Of a DNA stretch of 64,000 bases, positions 26,369 through 35,584 are shown one piece after another. Under the pieces are notes generated by a model. That model was not told the origin of the DNA and made no database searches. It saw only the letters and a program-made list of their open reading frames with translations. The DNA is from Stramentimicrobium sp964433555 (GTDB lineage Bacteria; Atribacterota; Phoenicimicrobiia; Phoenicimicrobiales; Stramentimicrobiaceae). Location of the stretch: NCBI GenBank assembly GCA_964433555.1, contig CAYSRG010000001.1, forward strand, positions 124,001 through 188,000, read 5' to 3'. How positions within the stretch are numbered: the first letter of the stretch is position 1; the number at the start of each line of letters is the position of its first letter. The position numbers and the translations under genes were made by a program.

Positions 26369-26843
26369 ATTTTCCCCTCTCATTCTTCTCTTTTAACATC
26401 TTGATTCGGTCAATCTCTTTTAAAAAGCTTCCTACATCTTTAAAATGACGGTAAACGGAAGCAAATCTAACATATGCAACTTCATCTAATTTCTTCAATC
26501 TATTCATAACCATTTGACCAATCACCTGGGTTTTTATTTCATTACTGGAACTCTGTTTTAATTTTTCCTCAATCTCTTCCACAATCTGTTCCATCTGTGC
26601 CATACTGATTGGCCGTTTTTCGCAGGCTCGTAAAATCCCCCTGATAACCTTATCTCTGTTGAATGATTCTCTACGTTCATCTTTCTTAATAACTACCAGT
26701 GGCATAAGTTCAATTCGTTCATGAGTAGTAAAACGTTTTTGACATTTTTTACAATACCTTCTCCGTCTTACTACCAGTTCATTTTCCATAGTCCTTGATT
26801 CAATTACTCCAGTATCAGGGGAGTTACAGAAGGGACATCTCAT
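26322..26843 (-). CDS. nrdR: Transcriptional repressor NrdR
   Basis: 173 residues, about 20 longer than usual at the C-terminus. Senses ATP/dATP and represses ribonucleotide reductase genes. N-terminal zinc ribbon MRCPFCNSPDTGVIESR...YCKKCQKRF is followed by an ATP-cone (VIKKDERRESFNRDKVIRGI). Its last 47 bases overlap nrdD, so repressor and enzyme are coupled, suggesting direct feedback on its own operon. The basic C-terminal tail (KERRSSGSF) is probably just the overlap. Confidence 0.95.
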   Translation of the reverse strand: MRCPFCNSPDTGVIESRTMENELVVRRRRYCKKCQKRFTTHERIELMPLVVIKKDERRESFNRDKVIRGILRACEKRPISMAQMEQIVEEIEEKLKQSSSNEIKTQVIGQMVMNRLKKLDEVAYVRFASVYRHFKDVGSFLKEIDRIKMLKEKNERGKYGGENQKERRSSGSF

Positions 26844-26854
26844 AAAAAATCTCC

Positions 26855-26892
26855 ATATTTAGAGCTATTATCAATAGTAATGCTCTAAATAT
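26855..26892. promoter_or_regulatory. Perfect inverted repeat just upstream of nrdR
   Basis: ATATTTAGAGC (26855-26865) and GCTCTAAATAT (26882-26892), 11-bp arms with a 16-base spacer, 12 bp before the nrdR ATG. It could be an operator or a 5' mRNA hairpin. It is not a clear NrdR box pair. Confidence 0.45.
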
Positions 26893-27099
26893 ACAATGTC
26901 AAGTCAATTATTTATTCTAATCCTAATTTTATTTTAGAGAACAATAATCAAATCATTTTTAATATATCTTAACCGACTTAACCTGAACTAACGAGGAATG
27001 TCTATTTTTATGTGGTATAAAAGAAAGAAGATGATATGGAATATTCCCATAAATAATAAAATAATTGGATATAATTATTTTATTTAGAGAATTGAAGAA

Positions 27100-27123
27100 T
27101 TCAGGGGAGAGTGCTCCCCTGAA
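27100..27123. other. Hairpin after ftsZ
   Basis: Perfect 10-bp stem TTCAGGGGAG/CTCCCCTGAA with a 4-base loop, 5 bp past the ftsZ stop. No T-run follows at once on the minus strand. Its AGGGGA core resembles the palindromic head of the dispersed repeats. Confidence 0.6.
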
Positions 27124-27127
27124 CATA

Positions 27128-28243
27128 TTATCTATTTTTCCTTAAAAAAGTGGGTATCTCTAAATCATCATAATTAAAGCCATTCTGAACGGATTCTTTA
27201 GTCTTTACTGTTTCTGCTTCAACCTTTTCTTCTTTAACTTTAGTTGGCTCTGCTATATTATCTTTTAACTGCTCTTCTTCTGTAGGAGGCGCTTCTTCAA
27301 AACCGGTTGCAATAACCGTTATCCTAATATCTTCACCCAGAGCTTCATTTATTACTGCTCCAAAGATAATATTGGCATCGGGATTGGCAGCTTCCTGAAT
27401 TATTTCAGCAGACTGATTAACCTCATAGAGGGTCATATTTTTACCACCAGAAATATTAAACAAAATCCCCCGGGCATCAGTTATTTTAGTACCTAACAAG
27501 GAGCTATTCACTGCATTATAAGCTGCCTCAGTAGCACGATTATCACCGGATGCCCGACCGATTCCCATGATAGCAGTGCCAGCATTCTCCATAATCATTT
27601 TTACATCCGCAAAATCAACATTAATCAATCCAGGTTCGACCACTATCTCGGATATTCCCCTTATGCCATGCAATAAAATTTCATCAGCAACCTTAAAAGC
27701 TTCCAGAACCGGAGTATCCTGAGCAATAATCTGTAATAATCGGTCATTAGGTATTACAATTAGAGTATCAACATACTCTTTCAGTAATTTAATACCCTCC
27801 TCTGCCTGTTTCTTCCTTTTAATGCCTTCAAAAGAAAAAGGTTTGGTAACTACTGCTACTGTTAAAGCTCCCAGTTCTTTGGACAACTGGGCAATAACCG
27901 AGCTACCCCCAGTACCGGTACCTCCACCCATCCCGGCAGTAATAAACACCATATCTGATCCTTCTAAAACCTTACTAATTTTATCTCGGTCTTCTTCCAC
28001 AGCCCTTTTGCCAATTTCAGGATTGGAGCCACTGCCCAAACCCATTGTTATCCTGGCACCTATTTGAACCTTCTGTTCGGCATTGGAAAGTGCCAGTACC
28101 TGGGCATCTGTGTTGGTAGAGATATACTTTACTCCGTTTATCCCTTCTTCAATCATCCGATTAACAGCATTACCACCTCCACCACCCACACCAATTACCT
28201 TAATATCAACGAATGATCCAGTTTTTTCTGGTATAATATTCAA
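27128..28243 (-). CDS. ftsZ: Cell division protein FtsZ
   Basis: 371 residues. Tubulin-like GTPase that forms the Z ring. The GTP-binding glycine-rich motif GGGTGTGGS (within ITAGMGGGTGTGGSSVIAQL) and the T7 loop NVDFADVKMIM are intact. A linker rich in Glu and Lys leads to the C-terminal partner-binding peptide DDLEIPTFLRKNR. Start is TTG 28243 with GGGAGG 7 bp upstream. Last gene of the dcw cluster. Confidence 0.98.
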   Translation of the reverse strand: MNIIPEKTGSFVDIKVIGVGGGGGNAVNRMIEEGINGVKYISTNTDAQVLALSNAEQKVQIGARITMGLGSGSNPEIGKRAVEEDRDKISKVLEGSDMVFITAGMGGGTGTGGSSVIAQLSKELGALTVAVVTKPFSFEGIKRKKQAEEGIKLLKEYVDTLIVIPNDRLLQIIAQDTPVLEAFKVADEILLHGIRGISEIVVEPGLINVDFADVKMIMENAGTAIMGIGRASGDNRATEAAYNAVNSSLLGTKITDARGILFNISGGKNMTLYEVNQSAEIIQEAANPDANIIFGAVINEALGEDIRITVIATGFEEAPPTEEEQLKDNIAEPTKVKEEKVEAETVKTKESVQNGFNYDDLEIPTFLRKNR

Positions 28244-28315
28244 AATTAATCCTCCCTTCCTGATTTTTTAGTATAATTTTTTAATAAATATTCTCCTTCA
28301 TACATCTACTCTATT

Positions 28316-29548
28316 CTAAAAGAAGTCTCGTAACCAATTTACTGCTTTGCTGAAAAAGGAAATGTTTTTCTTTCTCTTTGCCTTTCTAGTATTACCAATT
28401 GATATCTGTTCCAGAGAATAATCTAATAGTCCCATAACAGTAGAAAATCTGGGTTCATTAATTAAATCACTTAATTCACCCTGGTAATTAGGCCTACCTA
28501 TGCGAACATTGCTTTCAAATACTTTGCTTGCTAAATCATCAATACCAGGCAATAAAGCACATCCCCCTGTTAATACCACTCCCTGAGTAATGGTATTAAA
28601 ATAATTTGATCTTTCTAATTCTTCCCGAATTAAACTGAATATTTCATGTATCCTTGGTTCAATGATATCAACAAGATACTTCTTGGCAATTTTTTCTTTT
28701 TCTGCTTTATTTTCTCTACTTATCTCAATCACCTCTTCCGGCGAAACATAATTTTCCATCACATTACCATATTTTACCTTCAATCTTTCTGCCTCTTCAA
28801 TTGAAATTTTAAGACCAATAGCTAAATCATTGGTAATTTGAATCCCACCCAAAGGTAGTATAGAGGAGTAGACAATATTATCATTAATAAAAATTGATAT
28901 ATCTGAGGAACCGGCTCCCATATCAATGAGTAGTACACCTAATTCTTTTTCTGTCTTATTTAGGATAGCATTGCCACAGGCTAAATTACCAAAAATTATT
29001 TCATCCACTCCTATATCTGAAATTTCCATACATTTTAACAAATTTTGAATAGCGGTAACTGAACCAGTTACTATATGGACTTTTCCTTCCAATCGGGAAC
29101 CAGACATACCCAAAGGATCTAAAATGCCTTTCTGGCCATCTAATATAAACTCACGTGGTAAAACATGAATTAACTCTCTCTCGGGAGCAATTACTCCTGC
29201 TTTGGCAGCTTCAATTACTTTTTCAATATCGTCCTCTGTTATCTCTGGGTGCTCTTTAGAAATAGCTATTACTCCCTGACTATTAAAAGAAGAAATGTGA
29301 CTACCATTTATAGCTATAACAGCTGAATCTATTTGTACACCTGCCATTCGTTCTGCATTTCCCACTGATTCCCGGACTGCTTCTGCAGCTAGATCCAGAT
29401 CGATAATAACACCCCTTTTAATCCCTCCGGAGGGTACAGAACCTACTCCAACAATGTCAATGTTATTATCTTCTCCCAATTCAGCTATAAGTGTATTAGT
29501 TTTATTAGTTCCAATATCTAAACCTGCTAATAATATTTCGCCTTTCAT
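28316..29548 (-). CDS. ftsA: Cell division protein FtsA
   Basis: 410 residues of the actin-like ATPase family. Anchors FtsZ to the membrane. N-terminal phosphate-1 loop LLAGLDIGTNKTNTLIAEL, later VLLIDMGAGSSDISIF and GVVLTGGCALLPGI. The last 20 residues (KRKKNISFFSKAVNWLRDFF) form the expected amphipathic membrane-targeting helix. AGGAGGA precedes the ATG. 72 bp upstream of ftsZ. Confidence 0.97.
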   Translation of the reverse strand: MKGEILLAGLDIGTNKTNTLIAELGEDNNIDIVGVGSVPSGGIKRGVIIDLDLAAEAVRESVGNAERMAGVQIDSAVIAINGSHISSFNSQGVIAISKEHPEITEDDIEKVIEAAKAGVIAPERELIHVLPREFILDGQKGILDPLGMSGSRLEGKVHIVTGSVTAIQNLLKCMEISDIGVDEIIFGNLACGNAILNKTEKELGVLLIDMGAGSSDISIFINDNIVYSSILPLGGIQITNDLAIGLKISIEEAERLKVKYGNVMENYVSPEEVIEISRENKAEKEKIAKKYLVDIIEPRIHEIFSLIREELERSNYFNTITQGVVLTGGCALLPGIDDLASKVFESNVRIGRPNYQGELSDLINEPRFSTVMGLLDYSLEQISIGNTRKAKRKKNISFFSKAVNWLRDFF

Positions 29549-29844
29549 AAATATCCTCCTATCCGCTAAATCAAACGATCTTCTTCCTTATAATGCAAAG
29601 TTTTCATCTCTTTGTTTATATTTATTAGTAACAATTATTGTTACTTATAGCCTCTGCACATTTTTTAATAACTTTAAGGTCATAACTATCTAAATCATCG
29701 TCAGAAAGCATCCTGCTATCTTAAAACATAGCAATTCCAAGTAATCGGATGCACAGAAATATATATTTATTTTTTAAAAAATACCAGCTTTTCAGATAAG
29801 TTTATAGTAAACCGATCTGTTTCTAAAATAGAGATAAAGGAGTT

Positions 29845-30675
29845 TCAGGGGAGTTCACTCTCCTGATTATCTTGCAATATAATTAATAACCTTTCCTGGT
29901 ATTTCATGTTAATTTCCTGCAATGGTATTTTTTCTGCCTGAACTTTCTGCAGAGCTGATTCCAGTAAATACCACTCATCTATCAATTGATCCCCACCCTT
30001 TATTCTAACTTTTATCCTATTATTATGAAATAGAACAAACTCCTCTTCTGAGATAATTTCAATTTTATAAAATTGATCTGGAAAAAGATTTTCCAAAGCA
30101 TATATTACTCTCTGTGCCTCTTTATATTCCTGGTTTTTAACCACCTCACCTGGTTTTTTAGAGCCCACATTAAGACCTGTTATTATATATTGCTTAAAAT
30201 CACTATTCATCTGGTTAAAAGTTGCCAGAATCACTCCTTCTGCAGTAACCAGATAATAAAGGTTATCACTATAAAGAAAGGCTGCTGGTTTACGTTCTTC
30301 AATGCTAATATCTAATTGGTTGGGATATATTTTTTTCAAAGCAACTTCTTTAATCCAGGGAATTTTTGACAATTTTTCACGGATACTTTCAATATCAAAA
30401 TGAAAAATATTAACAGGATCAAGAGTATTTATCCCACCCTGGGCTAAAATAATATCCCTTGCCAGATAATTAGTGCCATGAATAGTAATTTTTGTTATAC
30501 CAAACCTGGGGGAAGTAAAAAGAAAATAGAAAATATTCCAGCTTAAAAAACCTATAATTATATAATATAACAAAATCCTGAATAAATTATATTTTCTACT
30601 ATTCTCTTCCTTGCTCTCACTAATTATCCCTTCTTCTCTCTCGTAATTATCTATTGCCCGGTTATTAACTGTCAA
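29845..30675 (-). CDS. ftsQ: Cell division protein FtsQ/DivIB
   Basis: 276 residues: short cytoplasmic head, one membrane span (residues 34-51), then a POTRA domain (FGITKITIHGTNYLARDIILAQGG) and the FtsQ beta domain (IREKLSKIPWIKEVALKKIYP, ISIEERKPAAFLY). It links the early and late divisome. Start appears to be TTG 30675, with only a weak ribosome binding site. A small palindrome overlaps its 3' end (29845-29866). 296 bp separates it from ftsA; I see nothing in that gap. Confidence 0.93.
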   Translation of the reverse strand: MTVNNRAIDNYEREEGIISESKEENSRKYNLFRILLYYIIIGFLSWNIFYFLFTSPRFGITKITIHGTNYLARDIILAQGGINTLDPVNIFHFDIESIREKLSKIPWIKEVALKKIYPNQLDISIEERKPAAFLYSDNLYYLVTAEGVILATFNQMNSDFKQYIITGLNVGSKKPGEVVKNQEYKEAQRVIYALENLFPDQFYKIEIISEEEFVLFHNNRIKVRIKGGDQLIDEWYLLESALQKVQAEKIPLQEINMKYQERLLIILQDNQESELP

Positions 30676-30703
30676 AACTGCTCACTCTTCTTTTCCATAT
30701 TAC

Positions 30704-30723
30704 CAGGGGAATGAACTTCCCTG
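30704..30723. other. Small palindrome between murB and ftsQ
   Basis: CAGGGGAA...TTCCCTG with a short loop, the same AGGGGA-type core as the hairpin after ftsZ and the one at 29845-29866 at the ftsQ 3' end. Lies 28 bp before the ftsQ start; may influence ftsQ translation or mRNA processing. Confidence 0.5.
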
Positions 30724-30869
30724 AAATCCCTCTATTTATTTACTGCTGCATTTTGAATTTTTTTAAAGAATTATCTAACCACCTTGTGGGGAAATACACA
30801 TTCTAAGTATATTTTTTAGCGTATCCCGTTGTAAAATTTTGATAATAATAAGTATTATCCCCTATAAAA

Positions 30870-31799
30870 TCAACAACTCTTAGGAAGACTAAGAAAGTCA
30901 ATCTCTCTCTCCAACTTTATACCAAATTTTCTTTCTACCATAGCTTCAACTTTTTCAATTAATTTTAATATATCACTAGCAGTAGCCGAACCCCTATTAA
31001 TGATAAAATTAGCATGCTTAGTAGAAACCTGTGCATCTCCTATGGTTAATCCTTTTGCACCCGATTTTTCAATAAGATAACCTGCTGGCTTGTTATCGGC
31101 ATTTTTAAAAATACAACCAGCAGTTAAAAAGCTGACTGGTTGCCCTGCTCTCCTTTGCTCATAAATATTCTTTATCTTCAAAAAAATTTTTTCCTTATCC
31201 TGTCTGGAAAGAATTAGGCTGGCTCCCAATAACACGAATTCCTTATAGCCTAAGTCAACACCACGATAGCAAAAGGAAAACTGTTTCTTATTAAGTGTTT
31301 TTATATGACCATTATTATAATCCAACAGAGTAATCTCATTTATAATATCAGAAATGGATTCGGTTCCAAAACTGGCATTATTCATAATGGCGCCACCTAA
31401 AGTTCCCGGTATGTGGGCAGCAAATTCAAGTCCACTAAGCTCTTTTCTCACTGTATCTTTAACTAAAGCAGGCAGGAGGATGCCAGCACCTGCTTTTATC
31501 ATTTTACCAGAATATTCCACTTTGTCGATAGTATGGGCGACTTTAACTACCAAGCCTCTGATGCCTTCATCTGGCACCCAGATGTTAGAACCGTTACCAA
31601 TAATGTATATCGGTAAACTATGATTTAAGGCAAAGAGCAACACCTTCGCTAAACAATCCTGATAAGAGGGAATACAAAAAAAATCGGCATTACCACCGAT
31701 TTTCCATGAGGTGTGATATTTCATAAGTTCATTGCATCTAATTTCTTTTGCCAGGTCGCAACGTATTATTTCTTTCCAGAGCCGGTCTTTATTGTACAT
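30870..31799 (-). CDS. murB: UDP-N-acetylenolpyruvoylglucosamine reductase
   Basis: 309 residues, FAD enzyme that reduces UDP-GlcNAc-enolpyruvate to UDP-MurNAc. FAD-domain motif YIIGNGSNIWVPDEGIRGLV and substrate-site segments EFAAHIPGTLGGAIMNNASF and AGCIFKNADNKPAGYLIEKSG are present. The catalytic Ser of E. coli MurB is Cys here (AGCIFKN), a common variant. The start overlaps the murC stop (TAATG), so it is translated with murC. Confidence 0.96.
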   Translation of the reverse strand: MYNKDRLWKEIIRCDLAKEIRCNELMKYHTSWKIGGNADFFCIPSYQDCLAKVLLFALNHSLPIYIIGNGSNIWVPDEGIRGLVVKVAHTIDKVEYSGKMIKAGAGILLPALVKDTVRKELSGLEFAAHIPGTLGGAIMNNASFGTESISDIINEITLLDYNNGHIKTLNKKQFSFCYRGVDLGYKEFVLLGASLILSRQDKEKIFLKIKNIYEQRRAGQPVSFLTAGCIFKNADNKPAGYLIEKSGAKGLTIGDAQVSTKHANFIINRGSATASDILKLIEKVEAMVERKFGIKLEREIDFLSLPKSC

Positions 31800-33208
31800 T
31801 AATGATCTATTCCTTTATTTGCATCAAGGAATTTGATTTTCTTAGCTAATTCTATGCCAACTTTCCATACATCACCAGCACCCATAGTTATAACAATGTC
31901 CCCAGGAGAAATTATATCTTTTAAGAAAGCAACTGTTTCTTTCTTACCCGGAAGATAATGAACATTTTCTCCCTGCTGTCTCTTTATTTCTTGGTAGATT
32001 AATTTTGCTGAAATATTAGGAATGGGCATTTCATTAGCTGGATAGATGTCGTTGACAATAACAAGATGAGAATCCCGAAAGGCAGAACCAAAATACTCTA
32101 ATAATAATTTCGTTCTACTATAGCGATGTGGTTGAAACACAGTAATAATTCTGTGTTCGGGCCATCCCTGCCTGATTGCCAGAAGGGTCGCCTTTATCTC
32201 TGAAGGATGATGACCATAATCATCAATAATCATAATTTGATCATTAAGCTGAAAAACAATTTCCTGTCTTCTTTTCACACCCCTGAAATGAAATAGTATT
32301 TCTGCTATATCCTGAAATTTTAATCCCAGCTCCATGCCAGTGGTAATAGCGGCAAGCGCGTTGGAAACATTATGATAGCCGGGAATATTCAGTTTTAGAC
32401 TACCCAATTTATGTTGCTTAAAATAGATTTCTGAGATAGAAGTATTTCTTGATAAACAGGGATTTACTGCTCTCATCTGAGCATCCTGATGAAAACCATA
32501 TGAAACAAAATGTTTTTGGGCATCTATCCTTTCCGCAACCATCCTGGTATTCGGACAGTCCCAACCATATACAATACGTCCTTCTACGGGAATCTTCTCT
32601 ACAAACAGCTTGAAGCTATCCATGGTTTTCTCTAGATTGGTAAAATAATCCAGATGATCATTTTCAATATTGGTTATGATTACTATATTAGGATTAAGTA
32701 ATAAAAAAGAGCCATCACTCTCATCAGCCTCCACTACCACATAGTCACCTCTCCCCAATTTAGCATTTCCGCCAATATCATTGACCTCACCTCCAATAGC
32801 AATAGTGGGATCCAGATGCATACCCTCTAATAACATACTAATCATGGAGGTGGTGGTAGTCTTGCCGTGAGTACCTGAAACAGCAATACGATATTTTTGA
32901 TTCATAATACGAGAAAGCATTTCCGCTCTGGGAATGATCTCTATATTATTTTCACGAGCAGCGAGAACTTCCTTATTTTTTTCATTAATTGCTGATGAGA
33001 TTACTACTAAATTTGCTCCTACTACATTACTTTCATTATGTCCCTTATAAATAAGGGCACCCTTATTTATTAATCTCTTGGTAGAAACATTGCTTTGCAA
33101 ATCAGATCCACTTATCTGATAACCTAACTCCAATAAAATTGAAGCGATTCCGCTCATACCCGCTCCACCAATACCTATAAAATGAATGCGCTTTCCTGGA
33201 TTAATCAT
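31799..33208 (-). CDS. murC: UDP-N-acetylmuramate-L-alanine ligase
   Basis: 469 residues. Adds L-alanine to UDP-MurNAc with ATP. N-terminal nucleotide motif IHFIGIGGAGMSGIASIL, ATP loop SGTHGKTTTTSMI, and C-terminal FQPHRYSRTKLLL are typical. Lies between murG and murB in the dcw cluster. Confidence 0.97.
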   Translation of the reverse strand: MINPGKRIHFIGIGGAGMSGIASILLELGYQISGSDLQSNVSTKRLINKGALIYKGHNESNVVGANLVVISSAINEKNKEVLAARENNIEIIPRAEMLSRIMNQKYRIAVSGTHGKTTTTSMISMLLEGMHLDPTIAIGGEVNDIGGNAKLGRGDYVVVEADESDGSFLLLNPNIVIITNIENDHLDYFTNLEKTMDSFKLFVEKIPVEGRIVYGWDCPNTRMVAERIDAQKHFVSYGFHQDAQMRAVNPCLSRNTSISEIYFKQHKLGSLKLNIPGYHNVSNALAAITTGMELGLKFQDIAEILFHFRGVKRRQEIVFQLNDQIMIIDDYGHHPSEIKATLLAIRQGWPEHRIITVFQPHRYSRTKLLLEYFGSAFRDSHLVIVNDIYPANEMPIPNISAKLIYQEIKRQQGENVHYLPGKKETVAFLKDIISPGDIVITMGAGDVWKVGIELAKKIKFLDANKGIDH

Positions 33209-33280
33209 AACTGACCTTTCTAGTTTTGTTCATAGATCAACTATTTTTCATCTAATAGTTTACCTTATTTTATATATTAT

Positions 33281-34411
33281 TTAAATAGTTTTTCCATGAG
33301 AAGTGTTACTTTTTAAATAATTATAAATCGTATTTACAATATCCTGGCCTGCTTTCCGGTTACCCAGATTTTTACTATTTTTAGCCAGTAAATCCAGTTT
33401 TTTACTATCCTGCATTAATTTTGATAATTCATCTGCTAATCTTTCCTTGGTTAGCTCCTCTTCCCTGATAACCAGAGCAGCCTGTTCACTCTCCAGAAAC
33501 AGAGCATTATAGAGCTGATGATTTGCTGTGGCATAAGGATATGGTATTAATAATGCAGCTAATCCCTTAGCTGTGAGTTCAGCTATGCTGGTAGCACCAG
33601 CCCGGCACACTACTAAATCAGCAAGGTCATAAGCATCTTCTATATGATGCAGGTACGATATTATCCGAACTTCCCCTTTATATTGAGAATTGGACACCTT
33701 TTCCATTAAGTTATTATAATCTTCTTCACCACTTAAAATTAATATCTGCCATTCCTGCCAGATTGATTTATCAATAAAGTCCAGGCTGTCCAATATCATT
33801 TGATTAATCTTGCTGGCTCCTTTACTACCCCCAAATACCAATATGGTTTTTTTATCAATATTCAAATTGGTTTCTTTAATCAATTTTTTTTTATCACCCT
33901 GCCAGATATTTTCCCTAATTGGATTACCCAGAAATACTGTTCCACTCTTCCTCCAGAAATACTTTTTTGATTCTGGAAAACTGATGAATACCTTTTTACT
34001 GGTTAAGGATAAAATTTTATTGGTAATACCAGGAATGAGGTTTTGTTCATGAATAAAAGTAGGGATTCCCAACAGTGAGGAAACAAGAGCAACAGATCCG
34101 CTCACATACCCCCCGGTCCCTATTACCAGATCAGGCTTGAAACTTTTAATTATTCTGAAGGAAGTGACCAGGGAACGTAATAACAGGAATAGGGCTGATA
34201 AATTACTCAGACATATCTTTCTTTCCATCCCTCTAATCCTTAAACCGAAAAATTGAAATCCTTCCCGGGGAATAATATCAGACTCCATTTTCTGTTCTGC
34301 CCCCACAAACACAATCTGATTATCCTTATCTCTACTCTGAAATTCCCTTGCTAAGCTTATTCCCGGGTATATATGCCCCCCGGTTCCTCCTCCGGTAATA
34401 ATGATTTTCAT
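33281..34411 (-). CDS. murG: UDP-N-acetylglucosamine transferase MurG
   Basis: 376 residues from ATG 34411. Adds GlcNAc to lipid I to make lipid II at the inner face of the membrane. N-terminal ITGGGTGGHIYPGISLA, middle GTGGYVSGSVALVSSLLGIPT, and C-terminal CRAGATSIAELTAKGLAALLIPYP carry the donor and acceptor site residues. GAGG lies 12 bp before this ATG; an upstream ATG at 34429 overlaps ftsW. Begins 4 bp after ftsW. Confidence 0.96.
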   Translation of the reverse strand: MKIIITGGGTGGHIYPGISLAREFQSRDKDNQIVFVGAEQKMESDIIPREGFQFFGLRIRGMERKICLSNLSALFLLLRSLVTSFRIIKSFKPDLVIGTGGYVSGSVALVSSLLGIPTFIHEQNLIPGITNKILSLTSKKVFISFPESKKYFWRKSGTVFLGNPIRENIWQGDKKKLIKETNLNIDKKTILVFGGSKGASKINQMILDSLDFIDKSIWQEWQILILSGEEDYNNLMEKVSNSQYKGEVRIISYLHHIEDAYDLADLVVCRAGATSIAELTAKGLAALLIPYPYATANHQLYNALFLESEQAALVIREEELTKERLADELSKLMQDSKKLDLLAKNSKNLGNRKAGQDIVNTIYNYLKSNTSHGKTI

Positions 34412-34415
34412 ATAA

Positions 34416-35537
34416 TTAAATAGCCTCATCTTTTACTATAACACTTTTAGAGATATTCAAAAGAATTCCACAACAAAACATATTAACAATAAGCGATGAG
34501 CCACCATAACTGATAAAGGGTAGTGTGATTCCTGTAGTAGGAATTATCTTGGTAACTACACTAATATTGACTACTGCCTGAAAGACAATTAAAGAAGTAA
34601 TACCAGCAGCTAATAATGAACCAAAGGTATCTTTTGCTTTCCAGGCAATTAAAAAACCCCTCCATAAAAAGATAAGAAATAAAAGAATAACAATAGCAGT
34701 ACCTATAAATCCCAGTTCTTCTCCAATAATAGAAAAAATAAAATCAGTGTGCTGATCGGGAAGATAAAAAAATTTTTGTCTACTCTGGGCAATTCCTACT
34801 CCACTCAATCCACCGCTACCCAGAGCTAATAGTGATTGAATAATATGAAATCCGCTTTTTAAGGGATCTTCCCAAGGATTTAAAAATGAGAGCAATCTAA
34901 CCCTGCGGTATTCTTCTCCTAATAGAAGAACAATTCCGGGAGGAATTAGAAGGATAATTAGAGCAAATAATTGAGTAATTTGACTTCCACCGATAAAAAG
35001 CATAATAAAACAACAACCCAGAATAACAATACCAGTACTGAAATCCGGTTGAGCAAAAACTAATAAGAAAATGAAAGCGGTTACAAGAAATACAGGCAAA
35101 ATTCCTCGTATAAAGGTACCGATATCCTGAGCTGTTTTTCTGGTTAAACAATCCGCAATATAAAGAATTAGTGCTACTTTGGCTAATTCTGATGGCTGAA
35201 AAGGCAAAGGTCCTATATAAATCCATCTTCTGGCTCCCCTTATATATCTGGTAACTCCAGGTATGTATAGTATTAATAACAAGAATATGGAAATAATTAA
35301 AATAGGAATGGCAAATTTTCTCCAGTATTGATAATCAATCTTCATTGTTATCAAAAAAATAACCGTTGCCATAAGAGCAGAGAAAACCTGTTTGCTGAAA
35401 AAATAATAACTATCACCATACCATTTAAAAGCCATAATATAACTGGAACTAAAAACCATAATTATGCCAAAGGAAATCAAGATAAAGATAACGGCTATTA
35501 AGATATAGTCGGGCTGTCTCGCTGGTAATAAATTCAT
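34416..35537 (-). CDS. ftsW: Septal peptidoglycan polymerase FtsW (SEDS family)
   Basis: 373 residues with about ten membrane spans. Polymerises lipid II at the septum with FtsI. SEDS landmarks are YQYWRKFA, GARRWIYIGPLPFQPSELAKVALILY, and FIFSIIGEELGFIGTAIV near the catalytic region. I start it at ATG 35537 (MNLLPARQPDY); the frame is open further upstream but homologues begin near here. It lies 47 bp after mraY, so the usual murD between them is missing. Confidence 0.93.
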   Translation of the reverse strand: MNLLPARQPDYILIAVIFILISFGIIMVFSSSYIMAFKWYGDSYYFFSKQVFSALMATVIFLITMKIDYQYWRKFAIPILIISIFLLLILYIPGVTRYIRGARRWIYIGPLPFQPSELAKVALILYIADCLTRKTAQDIGTFIRGILPVFLVTAFIFLLVFAQPDFSTGIVILGCCFIMLFIGGSQITQLFALIILLIPPGIVLLLGEEYRRVRLLSFLNPWEDPLKSGFHIIQSLLALGSGGLSGVGIAQSRQKFFYLPDQHTDFIFSIIGEELGFIGTAIVILLFLIFLWRGFLIAWKAKDTFGSLLAAGITSLIVFQAVVNISVVTKIIPTTGITLPFISYGGSSLIVNMFCCGILLNISKSVIVKDEAI

Positions 35538-35584
35538 CTGAATAGCTATTCCTTTCCCTTCTTTTTCTATTCTTTTAGAAACAA

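Noticed and set aside
26855..26892. NrdR box pair
   Set aside because: The arms lack the usual ACA-ATATAT-TGT type pattern and the spacing is not that of known NrdR boxes.
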